A DNA stretch of 33,168 nt from Bacteroidota bacterium (GTDB taxonomy: Bacteria; Bacteroidota; Bacteroidia; Chitinophagales; Chitinophagaceae). This document shows, in pieces, positions 32,829 to 33,168 of this stretch (position 1 is the first letter of the stretch; each line of letters starts with the position of its first letter). The notes under the pieces were generated by a model, which saw nothing but the letters and a program-made list of their open reading frames with translations, searched no databases and was not told where the DNA came from. The stretch is from NCBI GenBank assembly GCA_022708055.1, contig JAKIZK010000018.1, positions 1 to 33,168 on the forward strand. Direction: 5' to 3'. The position numbers and the translations under genes were made by a program.

Positions 32829-33168
32829 CGTTTTTTTCTTAACTGATTATAATCTAAGAAATAGATAAACCTAACGGTAAATTCATTGCCATGGCGCAGA
32901 TTAAATACCTGTCCTAAATTTTTGAAATAAGAATTTTTACCTGAGATAGTCGCCATTTCTTGGTCACCCAACCAGTTTTTATAGCCCAGAATTAGGCGGC
33001 TTCCCAATCGGAAATCCCATGTAAGAAATCCATCTACATTAAAAAAGTTTACGTTTTCATCAAGCCCTGGTATAAATGGACGAGATAATAATTTGCCTTT
33101 TAAATCAACATTATATAGACTTAGGTAATTTACTTTATTCCAATAGTGCCTTGCCCTTAGTGTTAAAT
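32825..33168 (-). CDS. C-terminal part of a DUF5916 outer-membrane-type protein (partial)
   Basis: A frame open from the right edge to the stop at 32827-32825 gives 113 residues. It has the pattern of DUF5916 C-termini: LTLRARHYWNKVNY, FNVDGFLTWDFRLGSRLILGYKNW and the end FTVRFIYFLDYNQLRKKR. Alternating strands indicate an outer-membrane beta-barrel. Complete family members usually have an N-terminal family-9 carbohydrate-binding-like domain, which would lie outside the window. No start codon is visible, so an internal GTG-type start near 33007 would be artificial. Confidence 0.82.
   Translation of the reverse strand, partial: LTLRARHYWNKVNYLSLYNVDLKGKLLSRPFIPGLDENVNFFNVDGFLTWDFRLGSRLILGYKNWLGDQEMATISGKNSYFKNLGQVFNLRHGNEFTVRFIYFLDYNQLRKKR

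Overview
The window looks like chromosomal DNA of a Bacteroidota bacterium, most likely a Chitinophagales/Chitinophagaceae-type organism. Evidence: low GC; many start sites preceded by the Bacteroidota -7 box TAnnTTTG (often with TTG about 20 nt upstream); a type IX secretion (T9SS) sorting-domain protein; a DUF5916 protein; a ligase-associated DNA-damage-response helicase/PdeM pair; several SPII lipoproteins. I see no tRNA, rRNA, CRISPR array, IS element or phage gene.

Layout. 1-221: C-terminal end of a membrane protein. 297-2541: O-methyltransferase, glucosaminidase/LysM hydrolase and hypoxanthine phosphoribosyltransferase in one run. 2597-4384: von Willebrand A protein, convergent with grpE-dnaJ (minus strand). 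6311-7483: RlmI-type rRNA methyltransferase. 7494-10093: small envelope genes (T9SS mini-protein, lipoprotein, hemerythrin, beta-propeller lipoprotein). 10366-16813: respiratory cluster. 16939-18065: AhpD-like protein and glycine-rich RRM protein. 18175-26305: giant alpha-2-macroglobulin lipoprotein divergent from PBP1C. 26416-29152: guaA and a periplasmic-binding-fold protein. 29650-32828: DEXH helicase and PdeM. 32825-end: DUF5916 C-terminus.

The most interesting segment is the respiratory cluster. A Crp/Fnr regulator with four N-terminal cysteines precedes a 61-aa one-helix protein, a CuA subunit II fused to cytochrome c, a heme-copper subunit I, a Sco-type copper chaperone and a 648-aa fusion of cytochrome b, two [4Fe-4S] clusters and an MvhD-like domain. 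The gene order IIa-II-I matches ba3-type (B-family) oxidases. Subunit I, however, lacks the active-site Tyr of helix VI (H-S-S-Q-Q instead of H-P-x-V-Y) and has Lys where the second low-spin heme His of the HFH motif should be. No subunit III and no heme A synthase gene accompany it. I infer an atypical heme-copper oxidoreductase, possibly a nitric oxide reductase, fed by cytochrome c and perhaps linked to quinone or a cytoplasmic iron-sulfur donor through the cytochrome b fusion. This is inference from residues and neighbours and needs phylogeny and biochemistry.

Other points: at least five genes have the -7 box only 4-6 nt from the start codon, suggesting leaderless mRNAs; the A2M/PBP1C pairing is kept but divergent, with a proline-rich 22-codon ORF between them; and there are several dyads and terminators, including one hairpin inside the respiratory cluster.
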